Shown piece after piece: positions 52,864 through 61,418 of a stretch of DNA of 64,000 bases (position 1 is the first letter of the stretch; each line of letters starts with the position of its first letter). The translations under genes were made by a program, and so were the position numbers. The stretch is from contig ONIU01000007.1 of the NCBI GenBank assembly GCA_900317935.1, positions 1 to 64,000 on the forward strand, written 5' to 3'. The stretch comes from an uncultured bacterium. Lineage in GTDB: Bacteria; Muiribacteriota; Ozemobacteria; Ozemobacterales; Ozemobacteraceae. The notes under the pieces were generated by a model. That model was given only the letters and a program-made list of their open reading frames with translations. It did not search any database and was not told the DNA's origin.

Positions 52864-55800
52864 TTAGCCAAGTGTTGTTGTTTGTCGCTGACTAAGTATA
52901 GTATTGAACTGATCGTTGTAATCCTGAAGTATCTTGAGAATGCCTCGTTTAATAGAGAGAAGTTCATCGCTTGAAGCCTTAACTTCATGATTCTTTTTAA
53001 TTTCTTGTTCTATAGCTTCTTCTATTCTCTTAACTTTTGCAGCTATGAACGGCAGGTATCTGCGTACAAATTCGCATTGTTTCGGGAATGGAAGTGTTTT
53101 CCAATATTCATTATAAACTGTTCTGATTAAATAAAGACCCATTGTATTGTTCTTCAAATAATCAAAGAGTTCAATTAATGTTCTGCCCATTGGCTGAGGT
53201 TTATCCTGCTGATACCAGAGTTCAAACTGTACTAATTCAGGATTAAATTCTATACCGTGTTTGCCAAGCTTTTCGTTAGCCATTAATTCATATCTGAGAA
53301 GCAGGTAGACCATGTAGTGTTCTTCCAGTTTCTTAGCAGGAATAAGGCTGTAGCTAGCCCAAAGTATAGGATAAGCATCATTGTTCAATATTGCATGACA
53401 ATTGATCTTTGCGTTATTTTTGCGGTAAAGAGTGTGCCACTGAGCTATTGAACTTAAATTGTATGGAGCAATACCATGCAAAGTCTGTAAAAGACTTATT
53501 TCATAAGGATTTCTTGTTGGGGCTATAGAAACTCCAATGTCGCCTTTGCGCAAAGTATCTTTGATTTCTACAGCTAGTTGGCTGTTTTCATCTGCAATAC
53601 CTAAGGTTACTATATTCATTCTCTGTGGCTGATTGTTGCCGCGGTCATTCAAAGTAACCAAAGGAGTAGCCTGATTCATCAGACTTTCGACAAGACTCTT
53701 CTTGAAACCTTTCTTTTCTGAATCTTTCCAATGAATGAAATCTTCGATTCCACCAAAAAGTCTGCGCTGAATAACGTTTCCGCAGTATTTAATGATTTCT
53801 TCTTCCAGATTGCAGGTTTCGTGATCTGTGTATTTATCCCAGTTCTTTTTAAGATCTAATTTGACTAGGAAATCACCTTCTATGTCGTTATTGGTTAAAT
53901 CACCTAGCAAATACTTGTAGAAGGGTTCTATGTCTCTTTCTTCAAAGATGTAAGTTCTTATGAACTTCTGAACTTTTGAATATGGTTTAATTAATTCTAG
54001 ACATCGTTCGTAAGCACGTTCCAGATTACCGTCTTTAGAAATCTGATTAAGCTTGAAATTGAATACTTCAAGTTTCTTGCGGATATTCTGAGCCTGAACG
54101 TTCAAATACTTCAAGAAATCTTCTACACAAGTCATGCAGAACATTTCGTATTCCATATCGTTGGCTTCTTTGCTTTCTTTTAAGAAAGAGTCTTTGTCTT
54201 CTTTTAGCTGAGTACCGAAGAATGCTTTCAATTTAACTCCAAGACCAGTAAATCCGGTTAACTTATCTTTTAATCTAGTACATTCTTCAACAAATTCACG
54301 CTTTTCTTTATCTAATTTCCCTCTGATTTCTGTAACTTTACGAGCCATCTGATCTTTTGGATATCTTGTCAGATATTTTTCAAAAGCTACTAGGAAATCA
54401 ATTGCTACCTGAGCGCCTAAGTCTGGATTGTTAACTATTTCTATAACTTTATCTTTTAAGCTAAGACCAGCTTTTGATGCTGCTTCTTCAAATTTCACAC
54501 GAAGCTGAGCTCTCATATCATCTTTCTTGATATGGTCATTATTAGTTTCTTCTATTTGTCTCAAAAGAAATTCGTAGTCTTTTTCTTTAGGTTTTGGTTT
54601 ATTAGAAATCTTGATAGAGTGAAAACGAGGATTATCCCAATAGTCTTTTCTGTTGACTATTTCTTTACTTAAAATCAAGAGACCTTCTGGAGTAAGGTCT
54701 AATACACTTGGATTGTTTTCTGCAAAGTCTTGAACCATTGAATCAAGAAGAATTCTGTCCATAGATTGCTTTAACCAGTAATTCACATCCATAGAGAGCT
54801 TATATGTATATAAATCTCTGATTATGTCTAGTGGATAGTAAAAACTCTTAAAACCTGCAGAACTGAAGCATTTAAGCTGTTTGCCTTCAAGATCTGAGTT
54901 GAGTTGCCCAAGAATCTGAGAAGCATTGTCCAACATTGAATTCTGAGCTTGGCGAAGCTGTGTGGCAAGCTTTGTAAAGATTAGTTCTGAAGCAATAGCA
55001 TAATATGTTGGGATATCATCCATATTGCTTGTGCCTAGCAAATAACACTGGTCAAATGGAGGTTCTTCTGCAATAGTGCCGTAAGTGGTTGAATCATTGC
55101 TTTTCCCAATTGGACCATAGTTAACCATAAACTTATTACGTCTGTCTTGAGCAATAATGTCTTTGGCTGACTGTGTTGGTGGGAACTTTTCTTTGTTCAT
55201 GAAATAGTAGGTTTCAGCTAATGCTGCATATCCGTTACCTTCTATTCTGCCTGTAGAGTTAACGTTTGGATCTATGGCAATCTGAGTGAATGCTTCAGGT
55301 GTTAGCTCTATACCTATAATAGATGGCTTGCCTTTTCCACCAGAAAGCTGATAATAAGCCATTTTCAGCAAGTAGGCCATATCCATGAACATACCGGCGC
55401 CAGAACCACCGCACATTGAGCCTACTACATAGAATTCTGGAGTCAGAATCTGGCCCTGTTTGTTGGTAAGGGGAACAATTATATCGTCCTGATTAACATT
55501 ACCACGAGCCATGATTTTGCTTATCTTGCTCTTTAACAGAGAAAAAATCTTCTGGATATCTACAAAAATACCAAATCTGCCTGTGAATCTGAATTGATGA
55601 GCACCTTGGCTTATTTGTCCAATATATGATTTTAACTTTTGAGGGAACCATTCATAGAGGTAGCCATATGTGTCGGTATCTAGATTATTGGTAATCTGAC
55701 CAGCATTCTGGATGTTAATCTGATGGTATTCACTTTCTTTTAGCTTAATAGCAGGGTCTGCTTCTTCTTTTTCTGATTGACTTGCATCGAATATGTCTGT

Positions 55801-55989
55801 ATCTATGCAGAGCAAATCAATAAAATCAGGTAAAGCTGGTTCGCTTCCGCTTTGTTCATACGCTTTTCGTATTTGTGGACTCTTCAAGAAAGTTTCTTTG
55901 AAGTTCATAAGAGCTTTTTTACCGGTTCCACCAAGACCTACTATTAAAGCCGGATTCAAAGCTATTCTGTTTTCAAAATTAACGCTCAT
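52864..55989 (-). CDS. Large tubulin-like GTPase-fold protein (Tubulin_2 type)
   Basis: 1041 residues. The N-terminus has VGLGGTGKKAL (17-27) and the tubulin signature loop GSMCGGSGAGM (190-200), where tubulin has GGGTGSG and FtsZ GGGTGTG. QFRFTGRFG (132-140) also fits bacterial Tubulin_2 proteins. The remaining 800 residues are mostly helical, with coiled regions about 560-690. It probably binds GTP and may polymerise, which is inference. The size is about twice that of tubulin. It is followed by the TPR gene. Confidence 0.8.
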   Translation of the reverse strand: MSVNFENRIALNPALIVGLGGTGKKALMNFKETFLKSPQIRKAYEQSGSEPALPDFIDLLCIDTDIFDASQSEKEEADPAIKLKESEYHQINIQNAGQITNNLDTDTYGYLYEWFPQKLKSYIGQISQGAHQFRFTGRFGIFVDIQKIFSLLKSKISKIMARGNVNQDDIIVPLTNKQGQILTPEFYVVGSMCGGSGAGMFMDMAYLLKMAYYQLSGGKGKPSIIGIELTPEAFTQIAIDPNVNSTGRIEGNGYAALAETYYFMNKEKFPPTQSAKDIIAQDRRNKFMVNYGPIGKSNDSTTYGTIAEEPPFDQCYLLGTSNMDDIPTYYAIASELIFTKLATQLRQAQNSMLDNASQILGQLNSDLEGKQLKCFSSAGFKSFYYPLDIIRDLYTYKLSMDVNYWLKQSMDRILLDSMVQDFAENNPSVLDLTPEGLLILSKEIVNRKDYWDNPRFHSIKISNKPKPKEKDYEFLLRQIEETNNDHIKKDDMRAQLRVKFEEAASKAGLSLKDKVIEIVNNPDLGAQVAIDFLVAFEKYLTRYPKDQMARKVTEIRGKLDKEKREFVEECTRLKDKLTGFTGLGVKLKAFFGTQLKEDKDSFLKESKEANDMEYEMFCMTCVEDFLKYLNVQAQNIRKKLEVFNFKLNQISKDGNLERAYERCLELIKPYSKVQKFIRTYIFEERDIEPFYKYLLGDLTNNDIEGDFLVKLDLKKNWDKYTDHETCNLEEEIIKYCGNVIQRRLFGGIEDFIHWKDSEKKGFKKSLVESLMNQATPLVTLNDRGNNQPQRMNIVTLGIADENSQLAVEIKDTLRKGDIGVSIAPTRNPYEISLLQTLHGIAPYNLSSIAQWHTLYRKNNAKINCHAILNNDAYPILWASYSLIPAKKLEEHYMVYLLLRYELMANEKLGKHGIEFNPELVQFELWYQQDKPQPMGRTLIELFDYLKNNTMGLYLIRTVYNEYWKTLPFPKQCEFVRRYLPFIAAKVKRIEEAIEQEIKKNHEVKASSDELLSIKRGILKILQDYNDQFNTILSQRQTTTLG

Positions 55990-56126
55990 TTTTTAATGCT
56001 CCCGAAATATGACTAATCAAAATTGTAGTATACCAAGTTTCTGTTATTCAAGCAATTAATAAGTTTTAATTCCTTAAACAAAAAACTTTAATTTATAAAA
56101 CTAACTTTTAAGTTTGTCATTTATTG

Positions 56127-56161
56127 ATTAATGTTGTAAACTTAATAAAACTAACATTAAT
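56127..56161. promoter_or_regulatory. 9-bp inverted repeat upstream of the BMP-family gene
   Basis: ATTAATGTT (56127-56135) and AACATTAAT (56153-56161) form a perfect inverted repeat with a 17-bp spacer, about 40 bp before the ATG at 56199. It could be an operator for a dimer or a hairpin in the leader. Confidence 0.35.
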
Positions 56162-56198
56162 ATCTTTAGTTTATGAGACTATTTTTGGAGTTATATAA

Positions 56199-57149
56199 AT
56201 GAAATTGAGATTGTTTCTTGTAGTAACCTTATTAGTTGCTTTTCTTTCCGGGTCTTTGTATGCCGCACCGCTTACAATCGGTATAGTTCTCTCTACTGGT
56301 GGACTTAACGATGGCTCTTTTAATGATGCTGCTTATGAAGGAGTTGTGCAACTACGTAAAGATGGAGCTATTGTTGAAGTTGTAGATCCAGGTTCTATTA
56401 GTGGTATCGAACCGGCTTTGCGTTATTTCTGTAAAAGAAAACTTGATATGGTCTGTGCCGTTGGGCTTTTTGCTAACGAAGCTGTTAGACATGTTTCTAA
56501 TGAATTCCCAGAATCTAAAATAGTTCTTATTGACTCTGTTGTTTCTGCTCCTAATGTTCTTTCTGTTCTGTTTGATGAAGAACAGGGTTCTTTCTTCGCA
56601 GGCGCTTTTGCTGCTTTGGTAAGTAGAAAAGGTTGCGTCGGATTCCTCGGCGGTATGGAATCTCCAATGATTGCCAGCTTTGAAAAGGGCTTTAAGAGTG
56701 GAGCTGTTTTCGTAAATCCTGATATTAAATTCGTTTCAAGATATCTTGGCAAGACTCCAGATGCTTTTGATATGATTGATAAAGCAGAAAAAGAAGGTTA
56801 TGAAATTAATAAAGAAGGCGCAGATATTATTTATCATGCTGCTGGTAAGAGCGGGTTAGGTTTGATTGCTGCTGCTCGTCGTGCTGATTTCTTTGTTATC
56901 GGTGTTGACTCAGATCAGAGTAAGGCTGCTCCTGGTAAAGTTGCTGCTAGCGTTGTAAAGAGAATAGATATTGCTCTTGTTAAGGCTGTCGAAGTTCTGA
57001 AAAAAGGTAGCTTTAATGGTGGCGTATGGACTCTTGGATTACAGGATCATGGAATTGAATTGGCTTATTCCAGATTCAATCGCGATTTGATTACTCATGA
57101 AATTAGCTTGAAATTAGATGAAATAGAAGATTTCTTGATTAATAAATAA
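56199..57149 (+). CDS. BMP-family (TmpC/Med) substrate-binding protein
   Basis: 316 residues with a signal peptide ending near LYAAP; there is no lipobox Cys. The segment IGIVLSTGGLNDGSFNDAAYEGV is the BMP/Med start, followed by GSFFAGAFAALVS, GFLGGMESPMIASFEKGFKSGA, YHAAGKSGLGLIAAA and VIGVDSDQS. Family members bind nucleosides for ABC import or act as receptors. No ABC permease is adjacent. A terminator hairpin follows. Confidence 0.9.
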   Translation: MKLRLFLVVTLLVAFLSGSLYAAPLTIGIVLSTGGLNDGSFNDAAYEGVVQLRKDGAIVEVVDPGSISGIEPALRYFCKRKLDMVCAVGLFANEAVRHVSNEFPESKIVLIDSVVSAPNVLSVLFDEEQGSFFAGAFAALVSRKGCVGFLGGMESPMIASFEKGFKSGAVFVNPDIKFVSRYLGKTPDAFDMIDKAEKEGYEINKEGADIIYHAAGKSGLGLIAAARRADFFVIGVDSDQSKAAPGKVAASVVKRIDIALVKAVEVLKKGSFNGGVWTLGLQDHGIELAYSRFNRDLITHEISLKLDEIEDFLINK

Positions 57150-57167
57150 CTCTAAATAAACAATAAA

Positions 57168-57227
57168 TTAAAAAACCATCCTGTGTACAAAAAAATTGTA
57201 AAATGTCTTGCGGGATGGTTTTTTTAT
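57168..57227 (+). terminator. Terminator-like hairpin after the BMP gene
   Basis: AAAAAACCATCC and GGATGGTTTTTTT enclose a large loop of about 30 bp. The long loop makes it weaker than the other terminators. Confidence 0.6.
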
Positions 57228-57293
57228 CTATATAATTGTACTGATTACTATAAGTATTTTTATAAGTTACATAAGGCAGGAGGTCACTTTATT

Positions 57294-58028
57294 ATGATGA
57301 CAATGACTTATAACAGACGCCAAGGTTTATCTATTCTCTTGGTTCTCTCTATGATTTTCTCTATGTGGTTAACTGTTTCTCCGATGAATCATGCTGATGC
57401 AGGCATTCTTAGTGCTGTCGGTGGAATAGCAAAATCATTATTTGTAAATGTTGGAGCTTTAGCTGCTGGCGCAATGACCGCAGTAGTTGGTGCCGCTGTT
57501 GGTGGTGGACCTCTTGGTATGGCTATCGGTGGTGTTGCCGGTTTCTTTATTGGTAAAAAAGTTCTTAATTGGACAACTTCTAGCGTAGCTAATTTTGCTA
57601 CAGTAGCTGGTGCTATAGGCGGCGGTTTACTTTGTGCTGGAATGGGCTTCCCAATGTTGGCTATCGGCGTTCTTGGCGGTGGTTTAGTTTCAAGATTGCT
57701 TGTTAAAGGCGTTAGCGCTCTAATTAAAAAAGTTACTGGTGGCGGTTCAATTATTATAAAGAAGAGCGATGTTGATAGTGCTGCCGCTGCTGCAGAAGAT
57801 GCTGAAATGGCTGCTTATATGCAAAAAAGAGCTGCTGAAGAACAGCAAAAGGTTGCTCAGCCTACAGAAGCTGTAGATTCTCAAACTGCTTATAATAATT
57901 ATATTGCAGCCTATGAAAAATATGTAGCTTGCACTCAGAACGGTGATGCTAAGGGTGCTAAGGCTGCTTACGAAGATTACAGCAAAAATATGAGTCTTTA
58001 TCAGTCACTTCTTAAGGCTGGTAAATAA
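57294..58028 (+). CDS. Glycine-rich membrane protein with helical tail
   Basis: 244 residues. After a signal-like hydrophobic segment (about 8-34) comes a glycine/alanine-rich hydrophobic region (GALAAGAMTAVVGAAVGGGP, GAIGGGLLCAGMGF, GVLGGGLVS), reminiscent of glycine-zipper membrane proteins. The C-terminal third is helical and charged (AAAAAEDAEMAAYMQKRAAE). I chose ATG 57294 since GGAGG lies 8 bp upstream. An in-frame GTG at 57183 sits inside the terminator region. Family unknown. Confidence 0.7.
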   Translation: MMTMTYNRRQGLSILLVLSMIFSMWLTVSPMNHADAGILSAVGGIAKSLFVNVGALAAGAMTAVVGAAVGGGPLGMAIGGVAGFFIGKKVLNWTTSSVANFATVAGAIGGGLLCAGMGFPMLAIGVLGGGLVSRLLVKGVSALIKKVTGGGSIIIKKSDVDSAAAAAEDAEMAAYMQKRAAEEQQKVAQPTEAVDSQTAYNNYIAAYEKYVACTQNGDAKGAKAAYEDYSKNMSLYQSLLKAGK

Positions 58029-58056
58029 TCCTTCCTTTATATAGCTTTATAGTAAT

Positions 58057-58090
58057 CAAAAACGGCTTGTTTTTCTCAAGCCGTTTTTTT
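58057..58090 (+). terminator. Terminator of the glycine-rich gene
   Basis: AAACGGCTTG, loop, CAAGCCGTTT and a T7 run. Confidence 0.9.
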
Positions 58091-58101
58091 ATGCAAAAAA
58101 C

Positions 58102-58130
58102 TTGAATTTTTCTTTGGCTAGTACTATACT
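58102..58130 (+). promoter_or_regulatory. Putative sigma-70 promoter before the Trm112-like gene
   Basis: TTGAAT (58102-58107), a 17-bp spacer and TATACT (58125-58130) stand 33 bp before the ATG at 58163. Confidence 0.6.
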
Positions 58131-58162
58131 TTCAACAATTATTTTGAAGTTCGGAGTTTTTA

Positions 58163-58348
58163 ATGTCTATCAGTCTTGATATGCTTTCTAACCTGGCTTG
58201 TATTAATTGCGGCGGTGATGTTGAGTATATTGAGAATCCTGAACATCTTGCATGTAAAAAATGTGGCAAAGAATACCTTATTATTAACGGTATTCCATTG
58301 ATGGGCGGAATAGATGATAGAATAAAAGATTCTGAAGTAAATAATTAA
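58163..58348 (+). CDS. Trm112-like zinc-ribbon protein (YcaR/UPF0434)
   Basis: 61 residues. Two CxxC pairs (CINCGG and CKKCGK) and the end [10 protein letters not shown] match Trm112p-like proteins of the YcaR type. They are thought to support methyltransferases or other enzymes. A strong promoter stands upstream, and asnS follows within 40 bp, so the two are probably one transcript. Confidence 0.85.
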   Translation: MSISLDMLSNLACINCGGDVEYIENPEHLACKKCGKEYLIINGIPLMGGIDDRIKDSEVNN

Positions 58349-58385
58349 ATACTATTTGGGCTTTTCAAAGCATAAAGGAAATTCT

Positions 58386-59735
58386 ATGAAAGAATACACT
58401 CCAATAGCTGATTTTAAAAATCACGTTGGCGAAGAAGTAACTATAGCTGGCTGGTGTTATAACAAGCGCAGTTCTAAAAAGTTATACTTCATCATCGTTA
58501 GAGACGGTAGCGCAATGTGCCAGTGCGTTGCATTCCTGCCAAATCTTTCTGAAGAAATCGCTAAAATATGTGAAGAAATCAATCAGGAAACTTCTGTAAT
58601 CGTTACTGGTAAAGTAAAGAAAGATGATCGCCAAATCGGTGGTTATGAACTTGAACTTAGCAATATTAAGATTGTTTCTCAGAGTATTGATTATCCAATC
58701 AGTCCTAAAGAACATGGTGTTGCTTTCCTTATGGAAAACAGACACTTGTGGCTCCGTTCAAAGAGACAGCATGCTATTCTTCGAATTCGTCATCATATTG
58801 TTATGGCAATCCGCAATTTCTTTAACGAACGTGGATTCATAAATGTTGATGCACCAATTTTCACTCCTAATGCTGCTGAAGGAACAACAAATCTTTTTGA
58901 AACTCAATATTTTGATCAAAAAGCTTATTTGTCTCAGAGTGGTCAGCTTTATATGGAAGCTGCAGCTATGGCATTCGGTAAGGTTTACTGCTTTGGACCA
59001 ACTTTTAGAGCTGAAAAGAGTAAAACTCGCAGACATTTGACAGAATTCTGGATGGTTGAACCAGAAGTCGCCTATATGGAACTCGCTGAAGACATGGAAC
59101 TTGCAGAACAGTTTGTTGAAAGTGTTGTTCAGCATGTTGTAAATAATTGCGAAGAAGAACTCAAGACTCTGGAACGCGATGTAGAAAAGCTTAAAAAGAT
59201 TAAAGCTCCTTTCTATAGAATGTCTTACGATGAAGCTTGTGAATTCCTTGCTCAGAAAAAGAAAGAATACGCTGCTTCTGATGATGAAGAAAAACGCAAA
59301 CTTGCAGAAGATATTCTAAAAGGTGGAGTCGGTGATGATTTAGGTGCTGCTGATGAAACCGTTATTGGTATCAATCATGATAAGCCAGTTATGATTCATC
59401 GCTATCCTAGTGAAGTTAAAGCTTTCTATATGAAAGAAGACCCTGAACACAAGGGTCGTGTTCTCTGCTTCGATATGATAGCTCCTGAAGGCTATGGCGA
59501 AATTATAGGTGCCAGCGAACGTGAAGCAGATATTGATGTTCTTGAATCTAAGATTAAAAAACAGGGTATGAGTCTTGAACCGTTCAAATGGTATCTTGAT
59601 CTCAGACGTTATGGTTCTGTTCCTCATTCTGGTTTCGGCTTGGGCATTGAAAGAACTGTTGCCTGGATATGCAGTCTGACTCACGTCAGAGAAACAATCC
59701 CATTCCCAAGAATGATGGATAAGATTTGGCCGTGA
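58386..59735 (+). CDS. asnS: Asparaginyl-tRNA synthetase
   Basis: 449 residues. An N-terminal OB-fold anticodon domain (about 15-105) precedes a class II catalytic domain with [27 protein letters not shown] (motif 2 region in outline) and [16 protein letters not shown] (motif 3). The AsnS type is shown by [19 protein letters not shown] and [11 protein letters not shown] chose ATG 58386 because AAAGGA precedes it and the start [10 protein letters not shown] is normal; an in-frame TTG at 58356 is not needed. A terminator follows. Confidence 0.96.
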   Translation: MKEYTPIADFKNHVGEEVTIAGWCYNKRSSKKLYFIIVRDGSAMCQCVAFLPNLSEEIAKICEEINQETSVIVTGKVKKDDRQIGGYELELSNIKIVSQSIDYPISPKEHGVAFLMENRHLWLRSKRQHAILRIRHHIVMAIRNFFNERGFINVDAPIFTPNAAEGTTNLFETQYFDQKAYLSQSGQLYMEAAAMAFGKVYCFGPTFRAEKSKTRRHLTEFWMVEPEVAYMELAEDMELAEQFVESVVQHVVNNCEEELKTLERDVEKLKKIKAPFYRMSYDEACEFLAQKKKEYAASDDEEKRKLAEDILKGGVGDDLGAADETVIGINHDKPVMIHRYPSEVKAFYMKEDPEHKGRVLCFDMIAPEGYGEIIGASEREADIDVLESKIKKQGMSLEPFKWYLDLRRYGSVPHSGFGLGIERTVAWICSLTHVRETIPFPRMMDKIWP

Positions 59736-59744
59736 TTTAAGGAT

Positions 59745-59783
59745 AAAAAAATCTCAATCTTTTTAAGATTGAGATTTTTTTTT
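59745..59783 (+). terminator. asnS terminator
   Basis: AAATCTCAATCTT, loop, AAGATTGAGATTT and a long T-run. Confidence 0.9.
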
Positions 59784-59803
59784 GCATATTTTATAACAAA
59801 TAA

Positions 59804-59838
59804 AAAAGGCTCAGATTTATATAAATCTAAGCCTTTTG
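59804..59838 (-). terminator. Terminator of the LRR gene
   Basis: AAAAGGCT and AGCCTTTT around AGATTTATATAAATCT; the minus-strand reading ends in T-runs just after the LRR stop. Confidence 0.85.
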
Positions 59839-59852
59839 TGGATTTCTTTATT

Positions 59853-61265
59853 TTACCACATGTTTACATATATGTTTTTGGAATCCTGAAGTTCTTTTTT
59901 GAAGTCTTCTGTAATTGCATCTTTAGATAAAGTTACTCTGGTTTTATCTGGTAATTCTTTTAAGAAATCATAATTAGTAATACCTTCACATTTTTGGATA
60001 GTTAGGTTTTCTAATTTTGGGAAGTTCTTAACTATACTTGCAATATTATTAACTTTCATTTCTCTGATTTCAAATTTTTTAGTTTGTGGAGCAACGATTG
60101 TAGCAACGTCAAATGCTTTATCATCATTGGTATTTACTTTGTTGAGAGAAATTTCTTCTAAGTTTTCGCCAGTTTTGCTCAAATCTGTGATCTGAATCTT
60201 TTCTAAGACAATTTTCTTTAGATTTTTCATATTGGCAAGAATAGAAGTATTTACAGCGGTTTCAGTAGAATTGTGATCTTTGATGTCTTTAATATATAAT
60301 TCTCTCAAATTTTCCAAATTGCCAAGAGCGTCAATATTTGTTAATACATCAATATTATCAAGTGTTAATTCTTTCAAAGTTTTTGCTTTGGCTAACTTAG
60401 CACCGTCAATTTTCTTGCGATGAGACCAGAATCTGATTTTTTCAACTGTTGAATTTTCTAAGGTTTCAAGGTCATCAATATCTTCGCCTAAGAATATAAT
60501 AGATTTGATTTTTGGCAAATCTTTCAAGAATGCTACAGAAGTCATTTTGTTTGTTAAACCAGCATGAATATTAACTAAGGATTTAATTTCTGCAAGTTTG
60601 TTGTAATCAAGAGTTGCATTTTCATTTGGCTTAGTAGCATAAACACAAATATCTTTTAATTTAGTTAATGGAGCTAAGTGGCTGAAATCATCTACGTTAG
60701 TTCCGTAAAGATCTAAATCTTCAACGTTAACCAAAGTTTTTAGTGGACTTATGGTATTTGCTTGAATAGTGCTCATATAAGTACTAACTTTTTTCAAATT
60801 AGTGCAAGAAGAAAGAGGAGCTAAGTCTTTTATTATTGTGCTGCTCATTCTAAATTCAACAAGTTTGGTCTTGTCTTGTAAAGCAGAAATATCCATTGGT
60901 TCTTTGAAATCCCAAGATCCGCTGTAGCTTATTTCTTCAAGATTTGGCATATCTTTAACAAAATCTAAGTTTGTAAGATTTACGCCATTGAAACTGAGTT
61001 TTTTTACATTTGGGAAAGCTTTAATAGCTTTTATAGCCTGTTCAGCAGGAACTTTATAAAAAGATAAGGAAGCTTTTGCGTAATCTGCATTTTTGGTGCT
61101 TTCAAATTTTTCTTTTACTTGAGCAATAACTTCATCAGTACATTCTTCATTTATACTTATAGAAGTTGAATAGGCATTCCAAGAAGGTTTTGCTTCAAGT
61201 GTAGCGGCGCCAGCAAGTATTGCTGCAGAAACAAAGGCAATAGCAGATAACTTTTTAAAATTCAT
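59853..61265 (-). CDS. Secreted leucine-rich repeat protein
   Basis: 470 residues with a signal peptide (cleavage near LEAKP). Repeats of about 21-25 residues fill the rest: FPNVKKLSFNGVNLTNLDFVKDMPNLEEISY, LVNVEDLDLYGTNVDDFSHLAPLTKLKDICVY and others of this form, as in bacterial internalin-like LRRs. AAGGAG precedes the ATG. Such domains bind proteins or glycans; the partner is unknown. A G9 tract lies 67 bp before the start codon. Confidence 0.85.
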   Translation of the reverse strand: MNFKKLSAIAFVSAAILAGAATLEAKPSWNAYSTSISINEECTDEVIAQVKEKFESTKNADYAKASLSFYKVPAEQAIKAIKAFPNVKKLSFNGVNLTNLDFVKDMPNLEEISYSGSWDFKEPMDISALQDKTKLVEFRMSSTIIKDLAPLSSCTNLKKVSTYMSTIQANTISPLKTLVNVEDLDLYGTNVDDFSHLAPLTKLKDICVYATKPNENATLDYNKLAEIKSLVNIHAGLTNKMTSVAFLKDLPKIKSIIFLGEDIDDLETLENSTVEKIRFWSHRKKIDGAKLAKAKTLKELTLDNIDVLTNIDALGNLENLRELYIKDIKDHNSTETAVNTSILANMKNLKKIVLEKIQITDLSKTGENLEEISLNKVNTNDDKAFDVATIVAPQTKKFEIREMKVNNIASIVKNFPKLENLTIQKCEGITNYDFLKELPDKTRVTLSKDAITEDFKKELQDSKNIYVNMW

Positions 61266-61331
61266 TTCTAACTCCTTAAAATAGTTTTCAGATATTATAT
61301 AACTAAGAAATAATTATTCAATATATTTTTT

Positions 61332-61340
61332 GGGGGGGGG
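61332..61340. repeat. G9 homopolymer tract in a divergent promoter region
   Basis: Nine consecutive G (preceded by T-runs) in a very AT-rich intergenic region, 67 bp before the LRR gene and 79 bp before the channel gene. Long G-tracts like this change length by slippage and switch genes on and off in several pathogens. Confidence 0.85.
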
Positions 61341-61418
61341 TCGTAAATGTTTCTGCGAATCTTCTAAGTTTATGAATTATCTTGCCATAATGACATTTAT
61401 GAAATAGAATAGCTAATT

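Noticed and set aside
57183-57293. GTG start at 57183 for the glycine-rich protein
   Set aside because: The sequence lies in the terminator of the upstream gene, and GGAGG stands before ATG 57294.
58356-58385. TTG start for asnS at 58356
   Set aside because: The extra residues do not match AsnS and ATG 58386 has AAAGGA.
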